From Oligoflexales bacterium (GTDB lineage: Bacteria; Bdellovibrionota_B; Oligoflexia; Oligoflexales; RGVZ01), in contig CANFEB010000002.1 in the NCBI GenBank assembly GCA_947445775.1, positions 62,001 through 126,000 of the forward strand: a stretch of DNA of 64,000 nt, read 5' to 3'. Every line of letters starts with the position of its first letter. The stretch's first letter is position 1. Under the pieces are notes generated by a model. The model was given only the letters and a program-made list of their open reading frames with translations, was not told where the DNA came from and searched no databases. The position numbers and the translations under genes are program-made. Below are positions 52,765 to 61,909 of the stretch, piece by piece.

Positions 52765-54854
52765 GGTTCCCGCCCTCTTTTCAGGGGCTCTGGGTTCGTG
52801 CTTTGGGAGCGGGGAAATTCGACGCTGTAGGTAATCCCACTGGCAGACGTGCTGGTGTCGATCCGACGCTCTTTGAAGTCACCGTCTGACTCAACCCGAA
52901 CCGTAAAACGGCCCAATGGAAGTCTCACGGATTTTGATGCCTGTTCAAGGCGCAGTCTTTGTATTTTAGCGTTGGTATCTGGAGCAGGCGTGATCGTGAC
53001 ATTGGCAGGCCAACGGTTGGTGGTGATCGTCAAAGTTCGGACTTCGCCGCCCTGATAATCTCCGGTAGCCAGGGACTTGATTTCGCTGCGTTCCAAAGTG
53101 ACATTGCCCAATGACAAACGTTCGTCCTTGGCAACAGAAATTTTCCTCACATAATCACGATAGCCGTTGCGGCGAAGCGTCAAGGTGTTGGATCCAGAGT
53201 TGACGACGAGCCAGCCGCTGCCGCTCCCACGATCAATTGTGGTGCCAATGCGCTTGTTGTTGACGAAAATTTCTGCGGCCGGCCGCGATGCAATCGAAAT
53301 GCGCGCGATCCCAGGCGACGGAAAATTTGAGGTAACGGCCGAGGGAATAGCTATGGCGGTTGCCACTGGTGGTGTGGCTGGCGTTGCGGCCGGGCTTGTT
53401 GGTGGCGTTGCGGGAAGTGGTTGGTGAGGGCGCGGCTTGATGGTCGGCGACGGGCGCGTGCCTTTCCTGTTCGGTTTTGTTGGTGGCGCTGAAACTTCTG
53501 GTTTGACTGAATTGGACGGAATAGACGGAATGGACGGAATGGACGGAATGGACGGAATCACCTCAACCCCCGCCAGCGGCGGAACTTCCGTGGGAGTTGG
53601 TCTGACCTGAGGGGTTGAAGTCGAGGTTGCTGGTGTAGTTGATCCTGGTGGTTTTGACACCAGGGCTGATTTGAAGTTTCGTAAAATCCGGAATTCAGTT
53701 AGCCAAAGTCCGGCCATGGCAATTGCGACAAAGATAGCGATCACCACGGGAATCTGACTGCCGCGCGTGCTGAATCCCTGGCTGCGCAGGGATGGGCGGC
53801 GCTTGGCTCGAGATTTTTGCGGCGCAACTGGTCTGATCAGCTTGGGTGTCGCTGTTCTGATTTTCGTTTTTCGCCCGCGAGAAATCTGGGGTGCATCGGG
53901 AATCGTGGGACTGATTTCGCCGTCGAATCCAGAACCGGAGTTGGACCCGGTGGCAATCGACTCAGGCGGCTTCGTTGCACCCCGAAGAACATACGACTCC
54001 AGCTCCAAGGCGCTGGAATAAACTTTTTGCGACGACAGCCAGGCATCAATTTCAACTCCCAAATCGCTTGCGCTTTGAAATCTTGCTTCCGCATTTTTCT
54101 GCATGCAGCGGACAACCATGCGGTCAATTTCCGTGCTGAGCCCGTGGGTACGGAATCGCGGATAAACAAACTCACCCTTGGAAATTTTTTCGATCACGTC
54201 GGAACTACTCGCCCCTTCATAGGGCAGCCGGCCAGTCAGCAATTCGTAGAAAAGCACGCCGAGGCTGCAAATGTCGCTGCGGGCATCAACGTTGCGGCCC
54301 TTGACTTGTTCTGGTGACATGTAGCTCGGCGATCCCATGAACATGCCGGTTTGTGTTTTGCGATGGTTGTGCGTGTCCTTGGCGATTCCGAAGTCCATCA
54401 ATTTTAGACGGCCATCAAGGGTGACCATGACGTTTTCGGGCTTGATGTCGCGGTGGACGATTCCGGAGCGGTGGGCGTGGTCCAGGGCGCGGGATATTTC
54501 CCGGACGATGCAGGCGGCGGTTGTCTGGGGCAGGCGACGGTCGGGCCGCGCTTGCAGCATGTTGGCCAGGGTTACGCCGTTGATGAGTTCGCCGACCAGC
54601 CAAAGTTGTTCCAACTCGGGGCCAGAAAAATCATACATCCGCATGATGTTCGGATGATCAAGGGTCGAGACGGCCAAGGCTTCTTGCTGGAACCGCGATC
54701 TGATCTCAGGATTTCGGCGCAGATGATCATGGAGAATCTTCACGGCAACGTAGCGGCCCAACTTTTCGTCGAGGGCGCGATACACGTTGGCCATGCCGCC
54801 TTCTCCGAGGCGATCAAGGATTCGGTAACGTTGTCCGAGTACGGCATTTCTCAT
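52761..54854 (-). CDS. Membrane Ser/Thr protein kinase with PEGA domain
   Basis: 697 residues. Kinase domain at about 8-270: GEGGMANVY, VAVKIL, VHRDIKPENVM near 132, DFGIAKD and MSPEQVKG, all catalytic residues present. A basic linker, one membrane helix near 365-381, an IPS-rich tract from a 9-bp repeat near 430-448, and a PEGA domain near 515-590 (IARISIASRPAAEIFVNNKRIG). The kinase is cytoplasmic and the PEGA part periplasmic, as in the PknB-type receptor plan. Coupled by ATGA to the PEGA gene downstream. The PP2C gene at 59755 could reverse its action, and the FHA cyclase at 42515 could read it. These links are inferred. Confidence 0.9.
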   Translation of the reverse strand: MRNAVLGQRYRILDRLGEGGMANVYRALDEKLGRYVAVKILHDHLRRNPEIRSRFQQEALAVSTLDHPNIMRMYDFSGPELEQLWLVGELINGVTLANMLQARPDRRLPQTTAACIVREISRALDHAHRSGIVHRDIKPENVMVTLDGRLKLMDFGIAKDTHNHRKTQTGMFMGSPSYMSPEQVKGRNVDARSDICSLGVLFYELLTGRLPYEGASSSDVIEKISKGEFVYPRFRTHGLSTEIDRMVVRCMQKNAEARFQSASDLGVEIDAWLSSQKVYSSALELESYVLRGATKPPESIATGSNSGSGFDGEISPTIPDAPQISRGRKTKIRTATPKLIRPVAPQKSRAKRRPSLRSQGFSTRGSQIPVVIAIFVAIAMAGLWLTEFRILRNFKSALVSKPPGSTTPATSTSTPQVRPTPTEVPPLAGVEVIPSIPSIPSIPSIPSNSVKPEVSAPPTKPNRKGTRPSPTIKPRPHQPLPATPPTSPAATPATPPVATAIAIPSAVTSNFPSPGIARISIASRPAAEIFVNNKRIGTTIDRGSGSGWLVVNSGSNTLTLRRNGYRDYVRKISVAKDERLSLGNVTLERSEIKSLATGDYQGGEVRTLTITTNRWPANVTITPAPDTNAKIQRLRLEQASKSVRLPLGRFTVRVESDGDFKERRIDTSTSASGITYSVEFPRSQSTNPEPLKRGREP
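53511..53564 (-). repeat. Six-unit 9-bp repeat in the kinase linker
   Basis: Six units of aatggacgg type on the + strand, coding for IPS repeats between membrane helix and PEGA domain. Confidence 0.85.
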
Positions 54855-54890
54855 GCCTGTGTGATCGGTTTAAGTTGCCCATAGCTTTAT

Positions 54891-54916
54891 GATCGGACCT
54901 CACGATCAGACCTCGT
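54891..54916. repeat. 13-bp tandem repeat across a stop codon
   Basis: Two imperfect units (gatcggacctcac, gatcagacctcgt) lie over the end of the HAD gene and the gap before the kinase gene. The unit length is 13, not a multiple of three. Confidence 0.6.
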
Positions 54917-56360
54917 GGGGAAGAATATCGTGGGAAGACGTAAATCGTTTAAATGGGCTGTAAAAACGCAAGTTTGACGCTCGGCTTGTGTAGACGCAGG
55001 CGTATGACTCCACTTGATTTGCAAATCGGGAGCGCTCCAGGCCCACCTTCATCAGGCCGCCCCATACGGGGTGGATGTTTGCCTCCCGTTCGGCGATGGC
55101 TTGCTTGATTTGCTCGTCGTTCTCGCTCAGAAATGCCTGCTTCTCATGGGCATTTTTCAAGTTTTTTTCATTTTCAGTCAAAAGGTGGCGAACCCGGTGG
55201 TTATCCCCTCGGTCGGTGGCGATTTTCGCCTGCCGGGCGTTGGAGGCAATTTTGGAACGCAGGATCTGCAATTCTTCATCGCAAATTTCTCTTGCACTTA
55301 TTTTTGCGTAAATTTGTTGCAGGGCCGGACGAAGTTCCTCGATTTTCAAAAGTTCCTTTTCGAGTTCTTCCACCACCAAAACGGTGCGCCAGTTGACGGA
55401 CCCCTTGGACCGAATGATATCGCCGTAGATGTGATCTCCAACATAAAGAATTTCATCGCCGCGAAATCCTGTCAGGTTCTGGAGTAGTTGTGCGTTGCCA
55501 CCCTGATAGACTTTGCCGGGCTGGAGTTCGCCGTTGGACGCAGTCAGCAGGTTGGATTGCGTCACAACTTCGTAGAAGGGTTGAGTTCCCGTGAAAAATC
55601 CAGGTTTGCCCGATCCAACGATGACATACCGGAAATATTGTCGCCAATCTGGAAAATCTGAACTTGCCTCGCCGAGGACAAACTTCATGACGGCGTCGGT
55701 GTAGGTCCAGTTGGAATTAGTCAGCAGAAATAGATGTTTACCGGCATCCATTGTCCGGATCAAGGCCGTGGCAAGATGCTTATCGCGAATAAAAAATTTC
55801 TCTGGGTTGCCCAGGACTTCATTTTTGATGCTGCCGTCAGCATGGCTTTTGTCGATGAATTGTCGCAAGTCCGCGTAGACCTCCCGGAATGATTTTTGGA
55901 TCTTTCCTGGGTTGGTGCTCATGTAATCGACAATTTCAGCGAAAAGCTGGACTTCACTCAATGCAAAGAAGGAGTCCATCGAGAGGAATTCATACGCCTT
56001 GAAACTTTCGCTGTTGTAGAGCTTGTGGCGTGTTTCCTTGTCGAGCCTTGTATGTCCATGGAAGGCAATTTTGACATATTTGTGACTGTCGACCTTGAGA
56101 ATGTTGCCGCGGTCCATGTCCACAAGCAGGCCGCGCATTAGAAATTCTGGTTTGAATTGTAGGCTTTCAAGTTCTGCTGGATATCCGGCAGCGATGAATT
56201 TTTGTAGGGTGGCCCGGAACGCCAAGGCTTCGAACGCCTCACGATTATAAATGGCCAAGGTATGGTCCATGTCGAATCCGATGGCCCGGATGTTCCCCAT
56301 GTTGAGCGAACGGTTGACGTAGATTTTTTGCCATTTTTCAAGTGTATTACGTTTTGTCAT
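54906..56360 (-). CDS. HAD-IG family 5'-nucleotidase
   Basis: 484 residues. AIGFDMDHTLAIYN near residue 25 is HAD motif I (DxDxT), LFLLTNSN is motif II and ILYVGDHIYGDI motif IV, in the order and length of the cN-II-like HAD-IG nucleotidases. They remove phosphate from purine nucleoside monophosphates in the cytoplasm. The C-terminal third has a long coiled helix. The start overlaps the end of the PilZ-like gene by 14 bases, so coupling is likely. It lies upstream of the PEGA kinase gene after 51 bases. Confidence 0.9.
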   Translation of the reverse strand: MTKRNTLEKWQKIYVNRSLNMGNIRAIGFDMDHTLAIYNREAFEALAFRATLQKFIAAGYPAELESLQFKPEFLMRGLLVDMDRGNILKVDSHKYVKIAFHGHTRLDKETRHKLYNSESFKAYEFLSMDSFFALSEVQLFAEIVDYMSTNPGKIQKSFREVYADLRQFIDKSHADGSIKNEVLGNPEKFFIRDKHLATALIRTMDAGKHLFLLTNSNWTYTDAVMKFVLGEASSDFPDWRQYFRYVIVGSGKPGFFTGTQPFYEVVTQSNLLTASNGELQPGKVYQGGNAQLLQNLTGFRGDEILYVGDHIYGDIIRSKGSVNWRTVLVVEELEKELLKIEELRPALQQIYAKISAREICDEELQILRSKIASNARQAKIATDRGDNHRVRHLLTENEKNLKNAHEKQAFLSENDEQIKQAIAEREANIHPVWGGLMKVGLERSRFANQVESYACVYTSRASNLRFYSPFKRFTSSHDILPHEV

Positions 56361-56985
56361 TGGGTTTTACCATGGTGAATTTTAAACCGACTTGTTGGTG
56401 CAACTTGCCGTTTTCGTCCATGAAGCGCCGTTGATATACAGCCTCGGCTTCGTGTTCAGAATACAGTTTGTCCCCGATCAAGATTTTTACCTTGCTGATT
56501 TTGCGGCCGGGTTTCAATAATTGGCTGTTTGTGGCAGTACGCAATGAGAAACCTGATGCCGACATGTCTAGGACTGGCTTCACCATTATCGTTTCTTCGT
56601 CTTCGGGGTTTGTGAATTCACAGCGGACATTTTCGTCGCTGGAAAAACCAAATCGCTCGTCGCCGCGGGTTTCGCTGATGGAATCCACCTTGGTCGTATG
56701 GAAAATGAAATTCTTTCCGTCACTTTCAAGTTTGTCGGAGTGAATTCGCAGCAAATCAACTTGGATCCAAAATTGATTGGATTTGACGAAAGCCGAAATC
56801 AGGTTGAATGGGACCGTATTGCCCACATGCACTAATTTATCCTTAACAGCAATAATTCGTGTTCCAAACGAAATATCTAGGCCGTCGCCGCTGATGATGG
56901 CAGGTTGGCTGGGTTTAACGAATTCCCCAATTAATTTAGCAAGATCGTCCGTGGGGGCGTCTTTATTGTCATTTGGCGTGGCCAT
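56347..56985 (-). CDS. PilZ-like c-di-GMP receptor candidate
   Basis: 212 residues from ATG 56985, with AAGGAGG nine bases upstream (the frame is open to 57021). An N-terminal domain of about 110 residues is followed by a PilZ-like C-terminal domain with VRCEF and VLDMSASGFSLRT, the second of which matches D/NxSxxG. The first RxxxR motif is weak. A YcgR-type two-domain plan is likely. It could connect c-di-GMP to the envelope protein encoded just upstream, which ends two bases before its start. Binding is not proven by sequence. Confidence 0.65.
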   Translation of the reverse strand: MATPNDNKDAPTDDLAKLIGEFVKPSQPAIISGDGLDISFGTRIIAVKDKLVHVGNTVPFNLISAFVKSNQFWIQVDLLRIHSDKLESDGKNFIFHTTKVDSISETRGDERFGFSSDENVRCEFTNPEDEETIMVKPVLDMSASGFSLRTATNSQLLKPGRKISKVKILIGDKLYSEHEAEAVYQRRFMDENGKLHQQVGLKFTMVKPNDKT

Positions 56986-56986
56986 A

Positions 56987-58702
56987 TTAGCGAGCCTCCT
57001 TGAAGAATACATAATCAGCAAATCGTTCGTTCAAACGCTCGACACGTTGAACATTCGGAAACGCGTGGGTGATCGCAATCTGGAATTTTAATTGATTGAA
57101 TGCAAACTCTTGCATGGTTGGATTGCCGTTGTCTACATAGAGGAGGCTGGTCCCCAGCTGGGTTTCGTCGCTAAGGTTCCAGCGGATACCACCCTGAAAA
57201 ACCAAGCCAGAATCATCGCGTGTGCATAGAATGGGTTGACCCGCAGTGCCGCCTACGTCGCTGCCGGAAACTTGGACGGCGTTGGTGTTGCAGGCGCCAC
57301 TCATTCTTGGACGCCCGAGGCTGTAATGATCCTGGTAGAAGCCTGCAAGTCCATTCAGCGAAAAAATTGAATTGATCCTGAAGTCGGCTTCGCCGAATGC
57401 ACCCAAACGGCTGAAATCCACCCAATAATCATTGAAAATAAAGTCGTAATGAAATGCTTCGGCCGAGATTGTCAGGCGATTGTCCATCAAAAATTGGGTG
57501 TGGCTGGCACCGAAACTCAATGCCGGAGTCGCGGAACCCCCGAAAAAGTCGTAGGTCTTGTTGGACAGATCAGGAGTCTCGAAATTGATTTCTTTCCGCA
57601 AATACATGTATGCGGTCGTTCGGGATTTCTCCGCAAAACTGGCGCTGATCCACGGAATGACTACGGTGGTGTCGCTCACGCTCAGGCTGCTGCGCAGGTC
57701 GCCTTCCTCGTCGCCTGAAAAATAATCTGAGCCGATTTTGGAAATCTCAAAGCGACCAAAAACTCCGGCATCAAATTTCTCTGTAGCCTTGCCCCGAAAG
57801 TCACCAAATAAAGTATGCCGGCGTTTGAGCAAGTCGAACCTGAAGGGGAAGTAGCGGGTATTGAATGGTTCATCAAAAAATTGCTGCAGTCTTGTATCCG
57901 TCGAATAATAGGTCTGGCGGTAGATGTAGCCCCCGGAGGCTGTCCTGGTGCCTTCCCGCCATGGGCCGATGCCGACCCCGGCGTTAGCTAGAATGCCGTA
58001 TTCGCTGTCGGAGGCGTCGACCAATGGTGATCCCGAATCGTCGCTCGGGTCCTTGTAATTTGAGTTTAGATACATGAATCCAGTCTGCACGAACCAGAAG
58101 TGGGGATAATCGAACAGGGAGCGCCGGTTGTTGCTGTAGTAGAGGCGTTCCATGTCTGGTTTTTCTATGCCAGGGGCCAGTTCGTTAAATTTTCCAGCTT
58201 GTGCAGATGCCAAAAGTTTATCGGCCTGTGGCCGGTTGCTGCCAGCCGGAAACCTTTGGACGTAGGACTTGAGAAAAGTGATGCAGCGTTCCGCGTTTCT
58301 GGTCCGGTATTCGAGGCTGGCCAGTTCAAACAAGGCTTTGCCGGCGGCTTCATTGGAATGGGCTGCTGATTGCAGGAACCAATACCGTGCTGAAGCATTC
58401 TGCCCGGTGGCCTCGTATGCGAGGCCAAGGTAGAGCGAATTTAGTGAGGCTTCCCTGATTTTTCCCGCCGAGTAAAGCAGTGGTTTTATGGCTTTGGCTG
58501 GGAATCCATTCTGGTACCAGGCGACTCCCAGTAAGTGCCAAGATACATAATCAAAGCGATTTTTTTGAAGTTTGCGCTTGAGGGTCTGAATGACCTGTTG
58601 GCCATGGGAGGCATTTTCTGCGGCTTCAACTTTGGGGGGATGGCTCCCAACCGCGTACAGGGCTATAATCAGAAACAGCAGGAATTTCAGGTTTCGAATC
58701 AA
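56987..58702 (-). CDS. TPR protein with outer-membrane barrel
   Basis: 571 residues from TTG 58702. A signal peptide ends near residue 27 (VEA). Three or more TPR-like helical pairs lie in about 30-175 (VSWHLLGVAWYQNG, NSLYLGLAYEATGQ, ALFELASLEYRTRN). The rest, about 190-571, is beta-rich with repeats of aromatic/hydrophobic alternation (KYDFFGG-like, LTISAEAFHYDFIFNDYW, FQGGIRWNLSDETQLG). It does not end in Phe. It is probably an outer-membrane protein whose periplasmic TPRs recruit partners. It has the same plan as the protein at 61910 but little sequence similarity. A divergent gene starts 29 bases away. Confidence 0.68.
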   Translation of the reverse strand: MIRNLKFLLFLIIALYAVGSHPPKVEAAENASHGQQVIQTLKRKLQKNRFDYVSWHLLGVAWYQNGFPAKAIKPLLYSAGKIREASLNSLYLGLAYEATGQNASARYWFLQSAAHSNEAAGKALFELASLEYRTRNAERCITFLKSYVQRFPAGSNRPQADKLLASAQAGKFNELAPGIEKPDMERLYYSNNRRSLFDYPHFWFVQTGFMYLNSNYKDPSDDSGSPLVDASDSEYGILANAGVGIGPWREGTRTASGGYIYRQTYYSTDTRLQQFFDEPFNTRYFPFRFDLLKRRHTLFGDFRGKATEKFDAGVFGRFEISKIGSDYFSGDEEGDLRSSLSVSDTTVVIPWISASFAEKSRTTAYMYLRKEINFETPDLSNKTYDFFGGSATPALSFGASHTQFLMDNRLTISAEAFHYDFIFNDYWVDFSRLGAFGEADFRINSIFSLNGLAGFYQDHYSLGRPRMSGACNTNAVQVSGSDVGGTAGQPILCTRDDSGLVFQGGIRWNLSDETQLGTSLLYVDNGNPTMQEFAFNQLKFQIAITHAFPNVQRVERLNERFADYVFFKEAR

Positions 58703-58731
58703 CGTTTCTGCAACCCATCAGGTGGTGCGCC

Positions 58732-59571
58732 GTGATCAAGACACCCTGCGCCGGGATCCATCTTTCTGGACCCAATGCCAACAAAACGGCAGTGGTAGTG
58801 CTGCGGCCTTTTGCCGACGATCATACGCCAGGATTTGAACTGGTCAGAGTATATGAAAAGATTGGCTCTTTTGGGAACTTGTTTTCGGATGACCGCCTTT
58901 TCGGAATCCTGACCCGCGAAGGTCCTTTTGGTGCCGTGTTCGTCGACTGTCCGCTGACAGTCCCGCCCTGTGTCGATTGTGTGCGCCCCGCCTGCCCTGG
59001 GGTGGTTCATTGTGACGATGTCGGTGTTGCTTGGATGCTGTCAGTTGCCAGTCGCCCGGGGGCCTCCAAGCACCGCAAACGCCGCAAAATAAATCCCCAG
59101 GGGCAACGTTTGTGGGATGTGTTGCAGAAGGTGCCAGATGCTTCAACAGCTCCGACCTACAGTTCAAATCAAGCGCCCCTCGTGGTCCGGGCTCGGACCC
59201 TGCAGCGCCGCCTGAATTCCCCGGCCGCTTCCCAGGTAACGTTGCAAGAAACATTTGTTCCGTCCGTGGTTGAGCGATTGGCCCAGCAATGTGGTGTTGA
59301 TTCTGGATCGCGCTCTCCTTCGATCGCTTATCGTAGTTTCGAGGGCGGAGCAGCATTTCGGCGCACTATGATTCAGGCCATGGTTCGCACGGGGCTTCTC
59401 CGAGACTCTGTAAATACGACGCCAGCCGTTGCATCGTTGCACCATTCGGTGGAAGTCTTTCACGCTCTTGTGACGGCCTGGGTGTCCGGCATGCATGCCG
59501 CCGGTAAAACCTCCCTCCCGGTTGCAGGCTTTGTTGAAGCCGGTGGCGGTTGGGTTTACCTTCCCAAATGA
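58732..59571 (+). CDS. DUF429-like RNase H-fold protein
   Basis: 279 residues from GTG 58732, preceded by AGGTGG. AGIHLSGPNANKTA and FVDCPLTVPPC fit the GID.SG and D.PLSLP motifs of DUF429, predicted RNase H-fold nucleases, but the first Asp is His. A CVDCVRPACPG cluster with a further CD in VVHCDDV may bind zinc. Cytoplasmic. The family link is tentative and the altered Asp makes nuclease activity doubtful. It stands alone, divergent from the TPR-barrel gene with only 29 bases between starts. Confidence 0.55.
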   Translation: MIKTPCAGIHLSGPNANKTAVVVLRPFADDHTPGFELVRVYEKIGSFGNLFSDDRLFGILTREGPFGAVFVDCPLTVPPCVDCVRPACPGVVHCDDVGVAWMLSVASRPGASKHRKRRKINPQGQRLWDVLQKVPDASTAPTYSSNQAPLVVRARTLQRRLNSPAASQVTLQETFVPSVVERLAQQCGVDSGSRSPSIAYRSFEGGAAFRRTMIQAMVRTGLLRDSVNTTPAVASLHHSVEVFHALVTAWVSGMHAAGKTSLPVAGFVEAGGGWVYLPK

Positions 59572-59754
59572 TCATCTGGATTTGGCGATTTCTCACATAC
59601 TTTCCAAGTTTCCTTGAATTCTCGTGATTTAAATTGTTCGACGAGACCCCGTGCCGGTCATTCGAGCACGCTTTCCTGACTAAATTCTTAAGCCGACAAG
59701 ATTCCTTCCGAAACCTTCTGAGCAACGTCATATCGACGGAGGCAGGAGGCATCG
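59572..59754. other. Intergenic leader of the PP2C gene
   Basis: 183 bases, AT-richer than average. No gene, hairpin with T-run or convincing promoter was found. GGAGG precedes the GTG start of the PP2C gene. Confidence 0.3.
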
Positions 59755-60489
59755 GTGCAAATCCGGATGGCGGGCGTTACCCATATTGGGCGCCGTCGTA
59801 AAAACAATCAGGACAGCCTTTTCTTTGATGAAGGCCATGGCATCGGCGTGGTTGCCGACGGCATTGGCGGACGAAAGGGCGGCGAGATTGCGTCGACCCT
59901 CGTGGTCGAAGGAATCCGCGAGGCCTTTCTTGGCTCTGAGGTCATTCGTCACGAGGAAGTAGCCCCGTTTCTTGCTGCTGCTGTCGACACAGTGAATGCG
60001 AATGTATTCGCGTTTGGCCGTGAAAATCTTGAATATGCAGGCCTCGGTTCGACCATGGAGTGCATTTTTTTCTCTGGAGATATGGTCTACATCGCCCATG
60101 TTGGCGACAGCCGGACCTACCTATACGAAAATGGGCATTTGTTTCAGCTGACCCTTGACCACAATGTCGAAAATTTTGTGGAGCGGGGCCTAGTGCAGCG
60201 TGAATCCCTCAGCGATCCCTCTGTCCGGGGCGCCGCCCTCGTCAAGGCCGTTGGACTACAGCCCCGCTGCGAGATGGACATTTGCAGGATCAAACGTCGT
60301 CCTGGTCAAGTTTATGTTTCTTGTTCTGATGGCCTCACTTCTATGCTTGGCGATAAGGAAGTCGCTGCCATGTTGGGAGCACATTCGGGCAACTTGCAGA
60401 AAGCTTCCGAAATACTTCTTGATGCCGCCAATGCGGCTGGTGGTCGCGACAACATAACGGTCCTTCTGGCCCGTGTGGAGAGTCGCTGA
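59755..60489 (+). CDS. PP2C-type Ser/Thr protein phosphatase
   Basis: 244 residues from GTG 59755. RRKNNQDSLF, VVADGIGGRKGGEIAS, IAHVGDSRTYLY, SCSDGLTSML and GRDNITVLLARV are PP2C motifs in order, with all the metal-binding Asp residues. It is a single cytoplasmic domain that would remove phosphate from Ser/Thr proteins, likely opposing the PEGA kinase at 52761. It is the first gene of a three-gene unit with the GYF-like membrane protein (TGATG overlap) and the TPR-barrel protein. Confidence 0.93.
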   Translation: MQIRMAGVTHIGRRRKNNQDSLFFDEGHGIGVVADGIGGRKGGEIASTLVVEGIREAFLGSEVIRHEEVAPFLAAAVDTVNANVFAFGRENLEYAGLGSTMECIFFSGDMVYIAHVGDSRTYLYENGHLFQLTLDHNVENFVERGLVQRESLSDPSVRGAALVKAVGLQPRCEMDICRIKRRPGQVYVSCSDGLTSMLGDKEVAAMLGAHSGNLQKASEILLDAANAAGGRDNITVLLARVESR

Positions 60490-61901
60490 TGCCTAAATCG
60501 CAACTATACCTCGTCCGCCGCGAACTTGAGACCTTCACAGGTCCGGTGACAGCCGACGAGCTTTTGCATCATCTAGATCGCATGGCCATCGGCATGCGTG
60601 ATGAAATCTGCGGCCACTGTGGCCCATGGGTTTTCCTGGACGACCGTGAAAAACTAAAGATGTTTTATCCGGAACTGCTCAGCCTGGTGCAGTCTGCGGC
60701 CATCGGTGGCTGGTCAGCGGATATTGGCGCGTTCCGAAATGAGCCAACCATCAAGGGTATAGCCATTCTTCCGCGCCGGAAAGCTGACCGTCGTGTTCTC
60801 GTGGCGGCGGCCTTCTTTGGTCTCGCGATCATTGCCGCCGTCGTTGCCTGGCTGCTTGCTGGTTCCGCCGAATTGTCCAGCCGGATCATTGGATCCCCGG
60901 CGCCACAAGTGGCGGAATTCAATGCCTTGCTTCAGTCGGGCAAGGTCGCCGAGTTCGCTGTGGCCATGGAGGCGCAGTTGCCGCGCATCATCGACCGCGC
61001 CAATCGCAATCAAGAGGCTTTCGGCGTCTGGCTGCCGTACCTCAGGACCTACGCTTTCAATGAACGGGGCGTCGGTGAGATTGACGGGATCCAATCAAAA
61101 AAACTTAGGGGCGAGGCGCCCGTTTCGGCGCCGGCTGATTGCTCGGTCAGATCTTGGGTGAAGCGCTGGCGGGAAGCCGGCCCCTCAGTAACGGCTGTCG
61201 CGCGTGGTGAATCATTGCCTTCGGATCATTGGGGGCGGTTGCTCGCATGGGACCCGTATTGGATCGGCCGCCGATCGCAAAAGGGTTGGCTTCACCCGCG
61301 GAATTTCTATCATGGTTGTGTTCTGACTGCATTGCGGGCACTCGAATCGATCGATGTTGGGCCAGATGCTGAGCCTGCGCGCCAACGCCTCGTTGTGATG
61401 GCTGCTTTGATTCAAGACCAGAAATCTTCCGACAAATCTATGTTGAAGAAATTACGAGAATCTATTTCTGGACCAAACAAACGGACTGCGACGGCATTCG
61501 GCTTATGGACTTGTTTGGATTTGGCCCAGACCCGCACTGAATTGGATGTGTGCCTTGAGAGTCCTTGGCATGCCTTGATGGAATCTGATTACAACCGCGA
61601 AAAATTTTACTGGTCGATGCTGCGCCTTGCTGTGAAGGCTCAATCGGCTGGGAACACTGCGGCTTGGCCACTGTTGCGCAACGATTTGCAGGCTTTCATT
61701 GTCGGGCGGGATTACGCCGACTCGTACACGAGGCTGGATTATACTGAAGAAATGCAATTTGTCGGGACGCAGAAAGGCATTTTACCTGAATCGATGCTGG
61801 TCCCATCCGTGTCGTCCTCGTCGGCGTTATCACCGTCGTCACCCACAGGCGCAACAGCGAAATCCTCTGCCACCGACATCCAAGTCGATCTCGCGCATTG
61901 A
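60489..61901 (+). CDS. GYF-like domain membrane protein, unrecognised
   Basis: 470 residues. The first 60 residues (YLVRRELETFTGPVTADELLHHL, GPWVFLDDREKL) resemble a GYF_2-type small domain. A single membrane helix at about 100-120 (VLVAAAFFGLAIIAAVVAWLLAG) leads to a periplasmic domain of about 340 residues rich in helices, with no family recognised; a Ser/Pro-rich tail ends it. The plan is of a cytoplasmic sensor or binding head joined to a periplasmic part. Because its start overlaps the PP2C stop and it precedes a TPR-barrel gene, it may transmit phosphorylation signals to the envelope; this is inferred. Confidence 0.6.
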   Translation: MPKSQLYLVRRELETFTGPVTADELLHHLDRMAIGMRDEICGHCGPWVFLDDREKLKMFYPELLSLVQSAAIGGWSADIGAFRNEPTIKGIAILPRRKADRRVLVAAAFFGLAIIAAVVAWLLAGSAELSSRIIGSPAPQVAEFNALLQSGKVAEFAVAMEAQLPRIIDRANRNQEAFGVWLPYLRTYAFNERGVGEIDGIQSKKLRGEAPVSAPADCSVRSWVKRWREAGPSVTAVARGESLPSDHWGRLLAWDPYWIGRRSQKGWLHPRNFYHGCVLTALRALESIDVGPDAEPARQRLVVMAALIQDQKSSDKSMLKKLRESISGPNKRTATAFGLWTCLDLAQTRTELDVCLESPWHALMESDYNREKFYWSMLRLAVKAQSAGNTAAWPLLRNDLQAFIVGRDYADSYTRLDYTEEMQFVGTQKGILPESMLVPSVSSSSALSPSSPTGATAKSSATDIQVDLAH

Positions 61902-61909
61902 GGCGCCAG

